From a bacterium (GTDB lineage Bacteria > Planctomycetota > Planctomycetia > Pirellulales > Pirellulaceae), in the NCBI GenBank assembly GCA_016124445.1, contig WGNR01000001.1:124001-188000 (forward strand): a stretch of 64,000 nucleotides of DNA, written 5' to 3'. Of this stretch, positions 8,383-15,534 are shown one piece after another; within the stretch, counting starts at the first letter, position 1, and the number at the start of each line of letters is the position of its first letter. The notes beneath the pieces are model-generated. The model did not search any database. It saw only the letters and a program-made list of their open reading frames with translations, and was not told the origin of the DNA. The position numbers and the translations under genes were made by a program.

Positions 8383-8606
8383 GCCGGGGTGCCATGTCCA
8401 CGGCCTTGCGTGGACATGCTTCGGCTAAAAGTTGATTGCCAAACGTAAACCGAAGTTACCTACTTCGTGCATGGCTACGCCTCATCGCCAGACGATTCGT
8501 CGATTCAACACGCCAGGCGACGCCTCCATGACTTCGAATCTCTGGCGATAGACGAAATTCCTGGTGTAAACATGGCCACGCAAGGCCGTGACCATGGCAC
8601 CCCGGC
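8383..8606 (+). repeat. Dispersed palindromic repeat, copy 2 (224 bp)
   Basis: Same length, ends and orientation as copy 1. The left hairpin is CATGTCCACG/CGTGGACATG; the right arm is CATGGCCACG/CGTGACCATG with one mismatch. The inner ATCGCCAGA/TCTGGCGAT pair is intact. The right edge abuts a minus-strand coding fragment whose frame runs straight into the element. Confidence 0.88.
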
Positions 8607-8703
8607 GAAAGGAATCTGATATTTCTCCGGAGTCGGGGTTGTAATCCTCAACATCTTCTTCCAACAGTTGCCAGTCAGGCGTGTAGAAGCCGGCGACCGA
8701 TGT
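8607..8703 (-). pseudogene. Coding fragment cut by repeat copy 2
   Basis: On the minus strand the frame downstream of a TAG at 8706-8704 reads G-F-Y-T-P-D-W-Q-L-L-E-E-D-V-E-D-Y-N-P-D and then S-G-E-I-S-D-S-F before entering copy 2. It looks like real acidic protein sequence but has no start, no proper end and no recognised family. A different frame supplies ATG 8732, so a frameshift is also possible. I read it as debris of a gene interrupted by the repeat. Confidence 0.35.
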
Positions 8704-8748
8704 CTATCAGTCCTAGACGATCGCAGCAAAGTGTTCAGACGCATGAAA

Positions 8749-8934
8749 CTACATCCCAAGTATTGTGACCACAATGCTGAACAGGATAAAGGTAAGAATG
8801 CCGGCTAAGATCGCCAACCCAAATATCGTCATGCCGGGAAGTTCCGTGTGGCTTCGCAGCAGATAGGTAACAACAAAACATACAATCCATGAAAGTAAGA
8901 AAGAGATTTTCAATAGGAACTGCCCACGCATCAT
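8749..8934 (-). CDS. Small membrane protein, 61 aa
   Basis: Two strongly hydrophobic segments (about residues 7-27 and 36-60) separated by a short polar turn (R-S-H-T-E-L-P-G) indicate a two-helix inner-membrane protein. Its ATG overlaps the TGA of the upstream coding fragment in an ATGA arrangement, which suggests it was the second gene of a translationally coupled pair whose first gene has been lost. No family recognised. With the partner destroyed it may no longer be translated efficiently. Confidence 0.5.
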   Translation of the reverse strand: MMRGQFLLKISFLLSWIVCFVVTYLLRSHTELPGMTIFGLAILAGILTFILFSIVVTILGM

Positions 8935-9058
8935 GATCTAGTCCACCACCATCCAAATCCAAAGGCACCACCAAGTGCGCTGACTCCAATCACCAGATTT
9001 TCAGTCGTGGTTGCCGCCTGAACCGCAAATTCGTGAATATAATTATCTCCTTGTCCCC
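8931..9058 (-). pseudogene. C-terminal remnant of a gene truncated by repeat copy 3
   Basis: Immediately inside the left edge of copy 3 the minus strand encodes G-Q-G-D-N-Y-I-H-E-F-A-V-Q-A-A-T-T-T, then E-N-L-V-I-G-V-S-A-L-G-G-A-F-G-F-G-W-W-W and T-R-S before TGA (8933-8931), which overlaps the start of the small membrane protein. The composition, with a glycine-rich hydrophobic tail, is protein-like, and the ATGA coupling supports a former gene. Its N-terminal part is absent, replaced by the repeat. The repeat arm offers an in-frame ATG (M-A-P-R), so a ~45-residue product cannot be excluded. Confidence 0.5.
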
Positions 9059-9274
9059 GCCGGGGTGCCATGGCCACGGCCTGGCGTGGCCATGTTTCCG
9101 CCGAAAGTTTATTGCCAGGGATAAACGGAATCTACATACTTTGTGCGTGGCTACTCCTCATCGCAAGGCGATTCGACTCGCCGGGCGACGCTTCCACCGC
9201 TTCGGATCTCTGGCGATAAACGAAATTCCTCGTGTAAGCATGGCCACGCCAGGCCGTGACCATGGCACCCCGGC
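9059..9274 (+). repeat. Dispersed palindromic repeat, copy 3 (216 bp, diverged)
   Basis: Same ends and orientation as copies 1 and 2 but eight bases shorter. The left hairpin stem reads CATGGCCACG/CGTGGCCATG where the other copies have CATGTCCACG/CGTGGACATG: both strands of one base pair changed together. The inner inverted pair is partly lost on the left (ATCGCAAGG). The left edge truncates a minus-strand gene. Confidence 0.85.
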
Positions 9275-9319
9275 TCAAAGGTGAATCTCGTTCCATGTTG
9301 CCAAACTAAGAATCAGGAA

Positions 9320-9535
9320 ATGGCGAAGGAGGAAAACAGAGTGGCAAAATTCATCCAAAAGAATGGATGCGTGGACATTCTTGTTATCGCCCACTATTCT
9401 ACTCCAGGAAGGACAATTCCAGACTCGATTGAATTTAAGGCCGTCGGTCAGGATTGTCTTACGGGGCGCCGAACGCCCTTTGGGATCACCGTCAAGAACC
9501 CATCATCGCTATTCAAGTGCCCAATCGTGGGATAA
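9320..9535 (+). CDS. Small hypothetical protein, 71 aa
   Basis: ATG 9320 is preceded by AGGAA; an in-frame GTG at 9281 lies almost at the edge of repeat copy 3 and is less likely. The product is soluble and basic, with no signal peptide or recognised domain. Because it begins just beyond a repeat and is short, it could be the remaining end of a longer gene. It is followed after 25 bases by the SUKH gene on the same strand, so the two may be co-transcribed. Confidence 0.4.
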   Translation: MAKEENRVAKFIQKNGCVDILVIAHYSTPGRTIPDSIEFKAVGQDCLTGRRTPFGITVKNPSSLFKCPIVG

Positions 9536-9560
9536 AACCTCCTATTAGAACGAGCGCTAA

Positions 9561-10118
9561 GTGAACGCCGCACTTGCCAAATTGGTCGAACGAATGCCGC
9601 CGCCTGCCAAGCCCAAAGAGGCCGTCGTAGATTGGTCGCTTGTCGAAGACGCACTTGGGTTTTCTTATCCGGCCTCATTCAAAGAGTTCATCTCTATATA
9701 CGGACACAGTACCTGGTTTGACCATGCAAAACCGGTCTATACTACCGCGCGATCCAGCAAGGAAGTCCAAAAGTTCATCGCGGCGATGGAGGAGAAGGTC
9801 TCGACTTTGAGAGGCAACACATTCGTTTTCGACGAGAAGAAAGGGAAGCGGGTACAGAAAGATCTTCCACTCTTCCCTGAGAAGGGAGGGCTGTTTCCGT
9901 TTATGAACGACTTTAGTGGCAGCTTCTATTGCTGGCAAACCAAGAGCCAAAACCCAGAGAAGTGGCCTGTCGTCTGTTGCTTCTCAAGCCAAGTGCTCAT
10001 CATCAAAAACATTACTGTTCCGCAGATGTTTCTCGAATGGCTAGAAAGAAAACCCAGGATGGTTGACCTTTGGGGCGATGTAAACGACTTGTCTCCTGAC
10101 CAGATTCAACTCAGCTAG
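9561..10118 (+). CDS. SUKH (SMI1/KNR4) family protein, 185 aa
   Basis: A stand-alone SUKH domain. The N-terminal helix pair reads V-D-W-S-L-V-E-D-A-L-G-F-S-Y-P-A-S-F-K-E and continues F-I-S-I-Y-G, the classic family signature. A middle segment with L-F-P-F-M-N-D-F-S-G and a W-P-V-V strand follows, and the C-terminal helix reads M-F-L-E-W-L. Bacterial members are mostly cytoplasmic immunity proteins for contact-dependent or secreted toxins. No toxin is adjacent. GTG 9561 directly follows an in-frame TAA, so it is the longest possible start; ATG 9594 is an alternative. Repeat copy 4 begins one base after the stop codon. Confidence 0.8.
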   Translation: MNAALAKLVERMPPPAKPKEAVVDWSLVEDALGFSYPASFKEFISIYGHSTWFDHAKPVYTTARSSKEVQKFIAAMEEKVSTLRGNTFVFDEKKGKRVQKDLPLFPEKGGLFPFMNDFSGSFYCWQTKSQNPEKWPVVCCFSSQVLIIKNITVPQMFLEWLERKPRMVDLWGDVNDLSPDQIQLS

Positions 10119-10119
10119 A

Positions 10120-10340
10120 GCCGGGTGCCATGTCCACGGCCTTGCGTGGACATGCTTCCGCTAGAAGTTGATTGCCAAACGTAAACCGAAGTTACCTGCT
10201 TCGTGCATGGCTACGCCTCATCGCGAGACGATTTGTCGATTCGACACACCGGGCGACGCCTCCACTCCTTCGGATCTCGGGCGATAGACGAAACTCCGCG
10301 TACAATCATGGCCACGCAGGGCCGTGGCCATGGCACCGCG
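10120..10340 (+). repeat. Dispersed palindromic repeat, copy 4 (~221 bp)
   Basis: Starts GCCGGGTGCCATG (one G fewer than the others) directly after the SUKH stop codon and ends at about GGCACCGCG, 25 bases before the end of nth. The right hairpin is a perfect CATGGCCACG/CGTGGCCATG; the left is CATGTCCACG/CGTGGACATG. The inner pair is eroded. Same orientation as the other three copies. Confidence 0.85.
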
Positions 10341-10364
10341 ATTCTGAGCCTCGGGCATTTTTAT

Positions 10365-11015
10365 CTACTCCACACCAATTTGCGGGCAGAACTTCTTGAA
10401 GTGGCACTGGTCGCACTTTGGTTTTCTGGCGGCACAGATGGCTCGGCCGTGGTGGATCAGGCGGTGTGAAAAGTCGACCCATTCTTTCTTCGGTATCACT
10501 TCCAACAGTTGCTGCTCGATTTTGACGGCGTCGGTCTTGTTGGTCAGTCCCATCCGTTTGGTCAGCCTGCCGACGTGCGTATCGACAACAATTCCGGAGG
10601 CGATACCGAACGCGGTTCCCAAGACGACGTTGGCCGTTTTTCGCCCCACCCCGGGTAGTTCGACCAACGACTCGAGATCTTGCGGAACCTCGCCGTCGTA
10701 CTGATCGACCAATGCCTGCGAGGCGGCGTGGATGTTCTTGGCCTTGTTGCGGAAGAACCCGGTCGTCTGGATGATCTTCTCCAGCGTCTTGACCGGCGCG
10801 GCCGCCATGGCGTCGGCATCGGGGTACTTCGCGAACAAATCCTTCGTCACGATATTGACCCGGACGTCGGTACACTGGGCGGAAAGAATCGTGGCGATCA
10901 GCAGTTGAAAGGGGGAATCGTAGTTCAGCGCGCACTCGGCGTCGGGATAGTCTTTCTTCAACTGACGAACGACCCGGCGGGCCTGTTTCTTTCGCTCGGC
11001 AAGATCTTCAAACAT
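10365..11015 (-). CDS. nth: Endonuclease III (base-excision repair DNA glycosylase/AP lyase)
   Basis: 216 aa, standard length. It removes oxidised pyrimidines from DNA and cleaves the abasic site. The helix-hairpin-helix motif L-P-G-V-G-R-K-T-A-N-V-V-L contains the catalytic lysine (K126), and the catalytic aspartate is D145 in V-D-T-H-V-G-R-L. The C terminus has the four-cysteine [4Fe-4S] motif C-x6-C-x2-C-x5-C (194, 201, 204, 210). All key residues are present, so it should be functional. It ends 25 bases from repeat copy 4 and begins 30 bases after the DUF4129 gene, which is on the same strand. Confidence 0.96.
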   Translation of the reverse strand: MFEDLAERKKQARRVVRQLKKDYPDAECALNYDSPFQLLIATILSAQCTDVRVNIVTKDLFAKYPDADAMAAAPVKTLEKIIQTTGFFRNKAKNIHAASQALVDQYDGEVPQDLESLVELPGVGRKTANVVLGTAFGIASGIVVDTHVGRLTKRMGLTNKTDAVKIEQQLLEVIPKKEWVDFSHRLIHHGRAICAARKPKCDQCHFKKFCPQIGVE

Positions 11016-11045
11016 GCGGCTGGTCTTTGGGGGTGATAGGAAAAC

Positions 11046-12974
11046 TTAAGCCGATCGCGTCAGGCTTTCCCATAACTTTCGCAGAATATCGAGCGTTTCC
11101 CTAGGGGCCTTGCCTGAACCGTAGGCAACCTGGCCGTAAAGATCGGCCGCTGGTCGCACGATTTCGTCCAGTTGCAGAAACTGATTTTCGAGCATCGTGG
11201 CAAATTCCCCCGGCGTTTGCTCCTCGCTGCGCTCGCTACCACGTTCGGCCGCCCAGGCCTCAAGTGCTGAGAAACTGTAGCGAACCCATTCTTCCAGCGG
11301 CTTGCCTTTCCAGCGCGGGTCCTGGAACGGATTGCGGAACGACGAGAAAGCGACGCGAGGCTTCGCCGGGGCGACCTCCGGCTGTTCGGCCTTCTCTTCG
11401 GTCGAACTTTTTCCACCAAACAAGCTTTCCCAGAACTCGTTCCAGGCCTTGACGATGTCATCCCAGAATTTCCAGGCGAAGAAGATCCCGGCACCGGCAA
11501 CCAACGCATAGATCAACAGCTTCAGCGCGTTGCCCAGCGAGGGTAGCGACGGCAGCGACGAACTGGGGGGCGGCTGCGAGGCCTGTTGCGATTGGTCGCT
11601 CGATTGGCTTTTCGAAGATTCGCTCTCCTGCGACTTTTCGTCCGAGGAGTTTTCTTCCGACGATTTATCCGAAGAGGAATCGTCGTTGGACTCGCTCTTC
11701 TCGCCACTGTCGCTCTTCTGATCCCCCTGGCTTTGCTGCGAACCTTCGTTCTGCTTGGCCCCTTCCGATTGCTTGGAATCGTTTGACTGATCTTGCTGCT
11801 TGCCGTCGGTCGACTGGTTTTGCTTGGAATCTGATTTCTGCTGATCGTTCGATTTCTGGTCCGACGATTTGCCTTGCTGTTTGCTCGAATCTTTTGACTT
11901 GCCTGACTTGGTTTGCTTGGCGTTGGAATCGGTCTTGTTGCCCGGTTCCTTGCCGTCCTTGCGGGTTTCGTTCGACTTGGGCGAATTCTCGTCGGCCTGA
12001 TCCTGGTTGTCGGTCGACTTGGCCCGGTCTTCGCGATTGTCCTTTGTAGCGTCCTGATTGGTTGCGTAGCGCGAAGCCTGGCGTTCGTGTTCATCCTGAT
12101 AAGAAGGAACCTTGGCCAGATCGTATTCCGCGTTCGGTCGAGGCAAAATCGACACCACGACCAACACCACCGCGACCACCGTAAAGCCAACCCCCAGCCA
12201 GGTGCCGGTCATGCTTAGCGGCATCTCGACGCCTCGCTGTTGCAGGTACCGCCGCAGCCCGAGAAAGCTGGTCGTCACCAACAAGCTGAGGGCGGCGAAC
12301 ACATAGGCAACCAGCAGTAGAAACAAGTACCAGCGCCGCGACTCGGCAAGATCTCCGCCGAGTGCCTGGCCGAAGCCGAATATCGGCAGCGCTGCCAGCG
12401 AGAAGTAAACCACCCAGGCCCCCGGGGCGAACTTAGTATTGGTGGGGTTGAACCAGGCATCGAGCTTTTCCAGGAACGTTTGCTGCTGGACCGATTCCTC
12501 TTCGCCGCCAGTCACCCCTTCGATCTGCGGCTCTTCTGGCTGGCTGGCCTGCGTTGTTTCTGCTTCGGGTTGCTTCCGAATCCATTGCATCAGCCCTTTC
12601 TGGGAGGCATCGACCGATTGCTCCAACACCGTGCAGTCGTAGACCAGGCGAGTACTGATCCACCAGATGCCGACCAGCATCAGCGCGGCCATTACCATCG
12701 CATCGGGCACGAATCTCCAGACCGCCAGCATCATCACGCTCGAAAATCCGGCGGCCAGCGTTCCTGACTTGCCGATTCCCTCTTCGATGTGAACCCGTGC
12801 CAGCGAAACGATCCCCAGCACAAACATGCAGATGATCAGGATAATGCGATACTCATGCGGACCTTGGTAGGTGAGCCCTGCCAGGAACAGCATCAGACTG
12901 CCGACCAATACCATGATCAGCGCCGGAGCAACGGCGATGATGGCGTAATCGATTTCGGTCAGTCGTGGTCGCAT
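11046..12974 (-). CDS. DUF4129-type membrane protein with a long low-complexity linker
   Basis: 642 aa. The N-terminal third has several membrane segments (about residues 10-35, 43-60, 75-105, 185-205, 215-240 and 260-282). A region of about 190 residues (~290-480) is almost purely Ser, Lys, Gln, Asp, Glu and Asn, probably disordered and exposed. One more membrane helix follows (L-L-I-Y-A-L-V-A-G-A-G-I-F-F-A), then a soluble C-terminal domain with E-W-V-R-Y-S-F-S-A-L-E-A-W-A and T-P-G-E-F-A, which fits DUF4129. Such proteins accompany MoxR ATPases and DUF58 proteins, as here, 24 bases downstream of the DUF58 gene. Precise function unknown. Confidence 0.75.
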   Translation of the reverse strand: MRPRLTEIDYAIIAVAPALIMVLVGSLMLFLAGLTYQGPHEYRIILIICMFVLGIVSLARVHIEEGIGKSGTLAAGFSSVMMLAVWRFVPDAMVMAALMLVGIWWISTRLVYDCTVLEQSVDASQKGLMQWIRKQPEAETTQASQPEEPQIEGVTGGEEESVQQQTFLEKLDAWFNPTNTKFAPGAWVVYFSLAALPIFGFGQALGGDLAESRRWYLFLLLVAYVFAALSLLVTTSFLGLRRYLQQRGVEMPLSMTGTWLGVGFTVVAVVLVVVSILPRPNAEYDLAKVPSYQDEHERQASRYATNQDATKDNREDRAKSTDNQDQADENSPKSNETRKDGKEPGNKTDSNAKQTKSGKSKDSSKQQGKSSDQKSNDQQKSDSKQNQSTDGKQQDQSNDSKQSEGAKQNEGSQQSQGDQKSDSGEKSESNDDSSSDKSSEENSSDEKSQESESSKSQSSDQSQQASQPPPSSSLPSLPSLGNALKLLIYALVAGAGIFFAWKFWDDIVKAWNEFWESLFGGKSSTEEKAEQPEVAPAKPRVAFSSFRNPFQDPRWKGKPLEEWVRYSFSALEAWAAERGSERSEEQTPGEFATMLENQFLQLDEIVRPAADLYGQVAYGSGKAPRETLDILRKLWESLTRSA

Positions 12975-12998
12975 GTGGTTGGAAAAATCGGTTCGAAT

Positions 12999-14312
12999 CT
13001 AAAACAACGGGTAAGCTTGTTCCTGACAAATCTGGCTGATCGCCTCGAGCGATTTAAGCTGCTTGGCAACCATTCGTTCAGCCAGCAGCAATCCGGCTGC
13101 CTTGGCGAATTCGTACTCGTCAAAGCAGTTGATAATCGGCGTGACGACGTAGCCACTGCGTACGAGATTCCCCAACGCCAACGCCATCTCTGGCGTTACC
13201 TGGCTGAGGATCGGCACGACGGTCGCATCGCGGGGAAGCTCGCTATGCATTTCCAACAAAAGCGAAGAGAGCGTCAGGCCGCGATTCTTTTCACTGCGGG
13301 CCATCATGTAGCGTATCTGTTGAAACTGTTCGGCACCGCGGCGGGTGCGTACTTTTTGCGGCGCGAGTCGCGGATCGCGATCGACCCGTCCGGCACTTTT
13401 TCGGGCGGCATCGCGGGTTCGGGTGTCGAAGTCCCAACCTTCGTACTTCATGCGTTGGGCCGCATCGACCGAGTTGGTCACGATGCCGACCTGCTGGTCC
13501 ATCAGCTGAACCGCGTTAGCGATCGCCACGGCACACTTGATGGAAAGTTCGCTGCGAATCGGTTCGTCTTTGGCCGGAAAGCTGTCAGGATGCAGATCGA
13601 GCACGATACTGACGCCGGCAATACAGGTCGCTTCGTATTGCTTGCTATGCAGTTGCCCGGTACGTGCCGTCGAGGCCCAATGAATCCGATTGAGCGGATC
13701 GCCCATCTGGTAACGTCGAACGCCTGCGATCCGCGAGGGATCTTCAAACAGGCGCGACTGCATCTTGATTTCGCCCAGTGGCCGCTTGGAAACCAGGTCG
13801 AATCCTTCCAGCGGAATGATTGCCGGCTCGACGGTCACGAACTCTGGTTCAGCGATCATTTTGAACTGCTTGTACAAACCAAAGACGTCGCCCGTTTCCA
13901 GCACGGCCGGTCCGATCTGGTAGTAGCCGCGGCGATGGCAATGGATTTTGTAGCTTAAAAGCTTCGTCGAATTATTCCACATCATGCCCAGAAAGATACG
14001 CTTCCCTTCAACTTCCAAGGCAGGCGGTCGCGTGATCACAGCATGCCGCGGCAAAAGGTCTTCGACCAGGAACCAGGGCATCGGGATCGCGCCCGTATAA
14101 CGAAGCGTCAAACCGACAATGATCGTTTCGCCCTCTTCCACATCAAGCTGGCTGACATGCCGCTTAGCGGTCAGGTGCCGAATCCAATAGTTGACCAACA
14201 CCCGAGAGCCGATAATCACCGCAACGAGGGCATACATCGCATAGACCATCAGCCCCAGTCCCAGGGCGACTGAAAGCACGAGCAGAATCAGCGCTCCGAT
14301 GACCCAACGCAT
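12999..14312 (-). CDS. DUF58 domain protein (MoxR-associated, vWA-like)
   Basis: 437 aa. Two N-terminal membrane helices (residues ~4-35) are followed by a beta-rich region and the diagnostic DUF58 segment R-R-Y-Q-M-G-D-P-L-N-R-I-H-W-A-S-T-A-R-T near residue 225. The C-terminal half looks like a von Willebrand A-type fold, beginning with I-V-L-D-L-H-P-D, though the classical DxSxS motif is not evident. DUF58 proteins are thought to act with MoxR AAA+ ATPases in assembly or chaperone functions. The start codon shares one base with the stop of moxR (TGATG), so the genes are coupled. Confidence 0.9.
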   Translation of the reverse strand: MRWVIGALILLVLSVALGLGLMVYAMYALVAVIIGSRVLVNYWIRHLTAKRHVSQLDVEEGETIIVGLTLRYTGAIPMPWFLVEDLLPRHAVITRPPALEVEGKRIFLGMMWNNSTKLLSYKIHCHRRGYYQIGPAVLETGDVFGLYKQFKMIAEPEFVTVEPAIIPLEGFDLVSKRPLGEIKMQSRLFEDPSRIAGVRRYQMGDPLNRIHWASTARTGQLHSKQYEATCIAGVSIVLDLHPDSFPAKDEPIRSELSIKCAVAIANAVQLMDQQVGIVTNSVDAAQRMKYEGWDFDTRTRDAARKSAGRVDRDPRLAPQKVRTRRGAEQFQQIRYMMARSEKNRGLTLSSLLLEMHSELPRDATVVPILSQVTPEMALALGNLVRSGYVVTPIINCFDEYEFAKAAGLLLAERMVAKQLKSLEAISQICQEQAYPLF

Positions 14313-15262
14313 CAGACAGGTGCCTCGTCGATCATCGGGACGGAAACTTCCTGCAAGATATCATCCAACACGTCCTGAGCGGTCACCTTGCGAAGCCGAC
14401 TCTCAGGACGAAGGATCATGCGGTGAGCCATCACCGGAGTGAGAACCCGTTTCACATCGTCCGGCAAGACGTAGTTGCGGCCCAAAATGGCGGCCAACGA
14501 TTGGCTTGTTCGAAACAGCGCGAGCGAGGCCCGCGGGCTTGCCCCCAACAGAAGTTGATCGTGCCGCCGCGTGGCATGGACCAGCTCGACAATATATCGC
14601 TGCACCTTTTCATGCAGTTTGACGCTACGGGTCGCCTTTTGACAGGCACGTAGTTCCTCGCTCGTCACCACGGCGCCGATCGTTTCCAGCGGATGCTGTT
14701 TACGCGAGGCGGTCAGCATCTTCAGTTCGTCTTCCAGGTTCGGATACCCCAGACTGAACTTCATCAGAAAGCGGTCCAACTGCGCCTCAGGCAGCGGAAA
14801 GGTACCTTCGTGGTCGATCGGGTTCTGCGTGGCCAGGACCAGAAACGGGGGATCCAACTCGTGGGTTTCGCCGTCGATGGTGACCCGTGACTCAGCCATC
14901 GCTTCCAGCAATGCGGCTTGGGTACGGGGCGTGGTCCGGTTGATTTCGTCCGCTAGCAAAATATTAGTGAAGACAGGCCCCCGGCGAAATTGGAATTCGG
15001 AGGTCTTCTGATTGAAAATCGACGTTCCGGTGACATCGCTGGGCAGCAGATCCGGCGTGCATTGGACTCGTTTGAGCGTACAGCCGACACTCCTTGCCAA
15101 CGCCCGGGCCAACATCGTCTTGGCCACCCCAGGCACATCTTCCATTAGGACATGCCCCTCCGAGAGCCAGGCGACCAGGGAGTAGACGATCTGCTGGCGC
15201 TTGCCCAGAATGACTTTCTCAACGTTTCCGAGGATTTTCTTGGCGGTCGAGGCAACGTCCAT
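14312..15262 (-). CDS. MoxR-family AAA+ ATPase
   Basis: 316 aa, first gene of the operon moxR-DUF58-DUF4129. The ATP-binding loop is E-D-V-P-G-V-A-K-T-M (residues 41-50), Walker B is I-L-L-A-D-E-I-N (101-108) and the following R-T-T-P-R-T-Q-A-A-L-L-E-A-M is typical of MoxR. L-A-T-Q-N-P-I-D-H-E-G-T (sensor 1 region) and the late lid domain are intact. MoxR proteins act as chaperones that mature enzyme complexes or envelope components. Transcription runs away from the SHD1 gene, and the 270-base divergent region must hold both promoters. Confidence 0.93.
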   Translation of the reverse strand: MDVASTAKKILGNVEKVILGKRQQIVYSLVAWLSEGHVLMEDVPGVAKTMLARALARSVGCTLKRVQCTPDLLPSDVTGTSIFNQKTSEFQFRRGPVFTNILLADEINRTTPRTQAALLEAMAESRVTIDGETHELDPPFLVLATQNPIDHEGTFPLPEAQLDRFLMKFSLGYPNLEDELKMLTASRKQHPLETIGAVVTSEELRACQKATRSVKLHEKVQRYIVELVHATRRHDQLLLGASPRASLALFRTSQSLAAILGRNYVLPDDVKRVLTPVMAHRMILRPESRLRKVTAQDVLDDILQEVSVPMIDEAPV

Positions 15263-15365
15263 AAGGTGCTATGTAAGGGTGCGAGTCTTGTTGATTCAAA
15301 TCGTTGTAACCCCAATTATCCATGAATTTGCATCGAATGCCTGCGCACGGAATCGTTTTTTTCAA

Positions 15366-15395
15366 TTGACCTTTCGAGGTTCGCCAGGATATGAT
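15366..15395 (+). promoter_or_regulatory. Sigma-70-type promoter for the first SHD1 gene
   Basis: TTGACC (15366-15371), an 18-base spacer and TATGAT (15390-15395) form a good housekeeping promoter. Transcription would start near 15402 and leave a leader of about 130 bases. It sits in the divergent region between moxR and the SHD1 gene. Confidence 0.6.
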
Positions 15396-15534
15396 CGAAT
15401 CCCTCTCCAGGGGTGAAAAATCCGTTCTTGAGATTAATTCGTCTTTCTGACAGTTGCGGCGGTATAACAATTGTTAGAGAGGCAATCGGCGAGTGCGGCG
15501 TCTAGGTTGTCTGGCCAGCTTTTCAGAGATTTCC

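Noticed and set aside
10203..10469. Open frames through the palindromic repeats that look alike between copies (R-R-L-H-S-F-G type peptides)
   Set aside because: They are translations of a conserved non-coding repeat: frames are broken in some copies, lack ribosome binding sites and run into flanking DNA.
12789..13958. 389-codon plus-strand frame opposite the DUF58 gene
   Set aside because: Antisense shadow; the DUF58 signature and coupling to moxR settle the strand.
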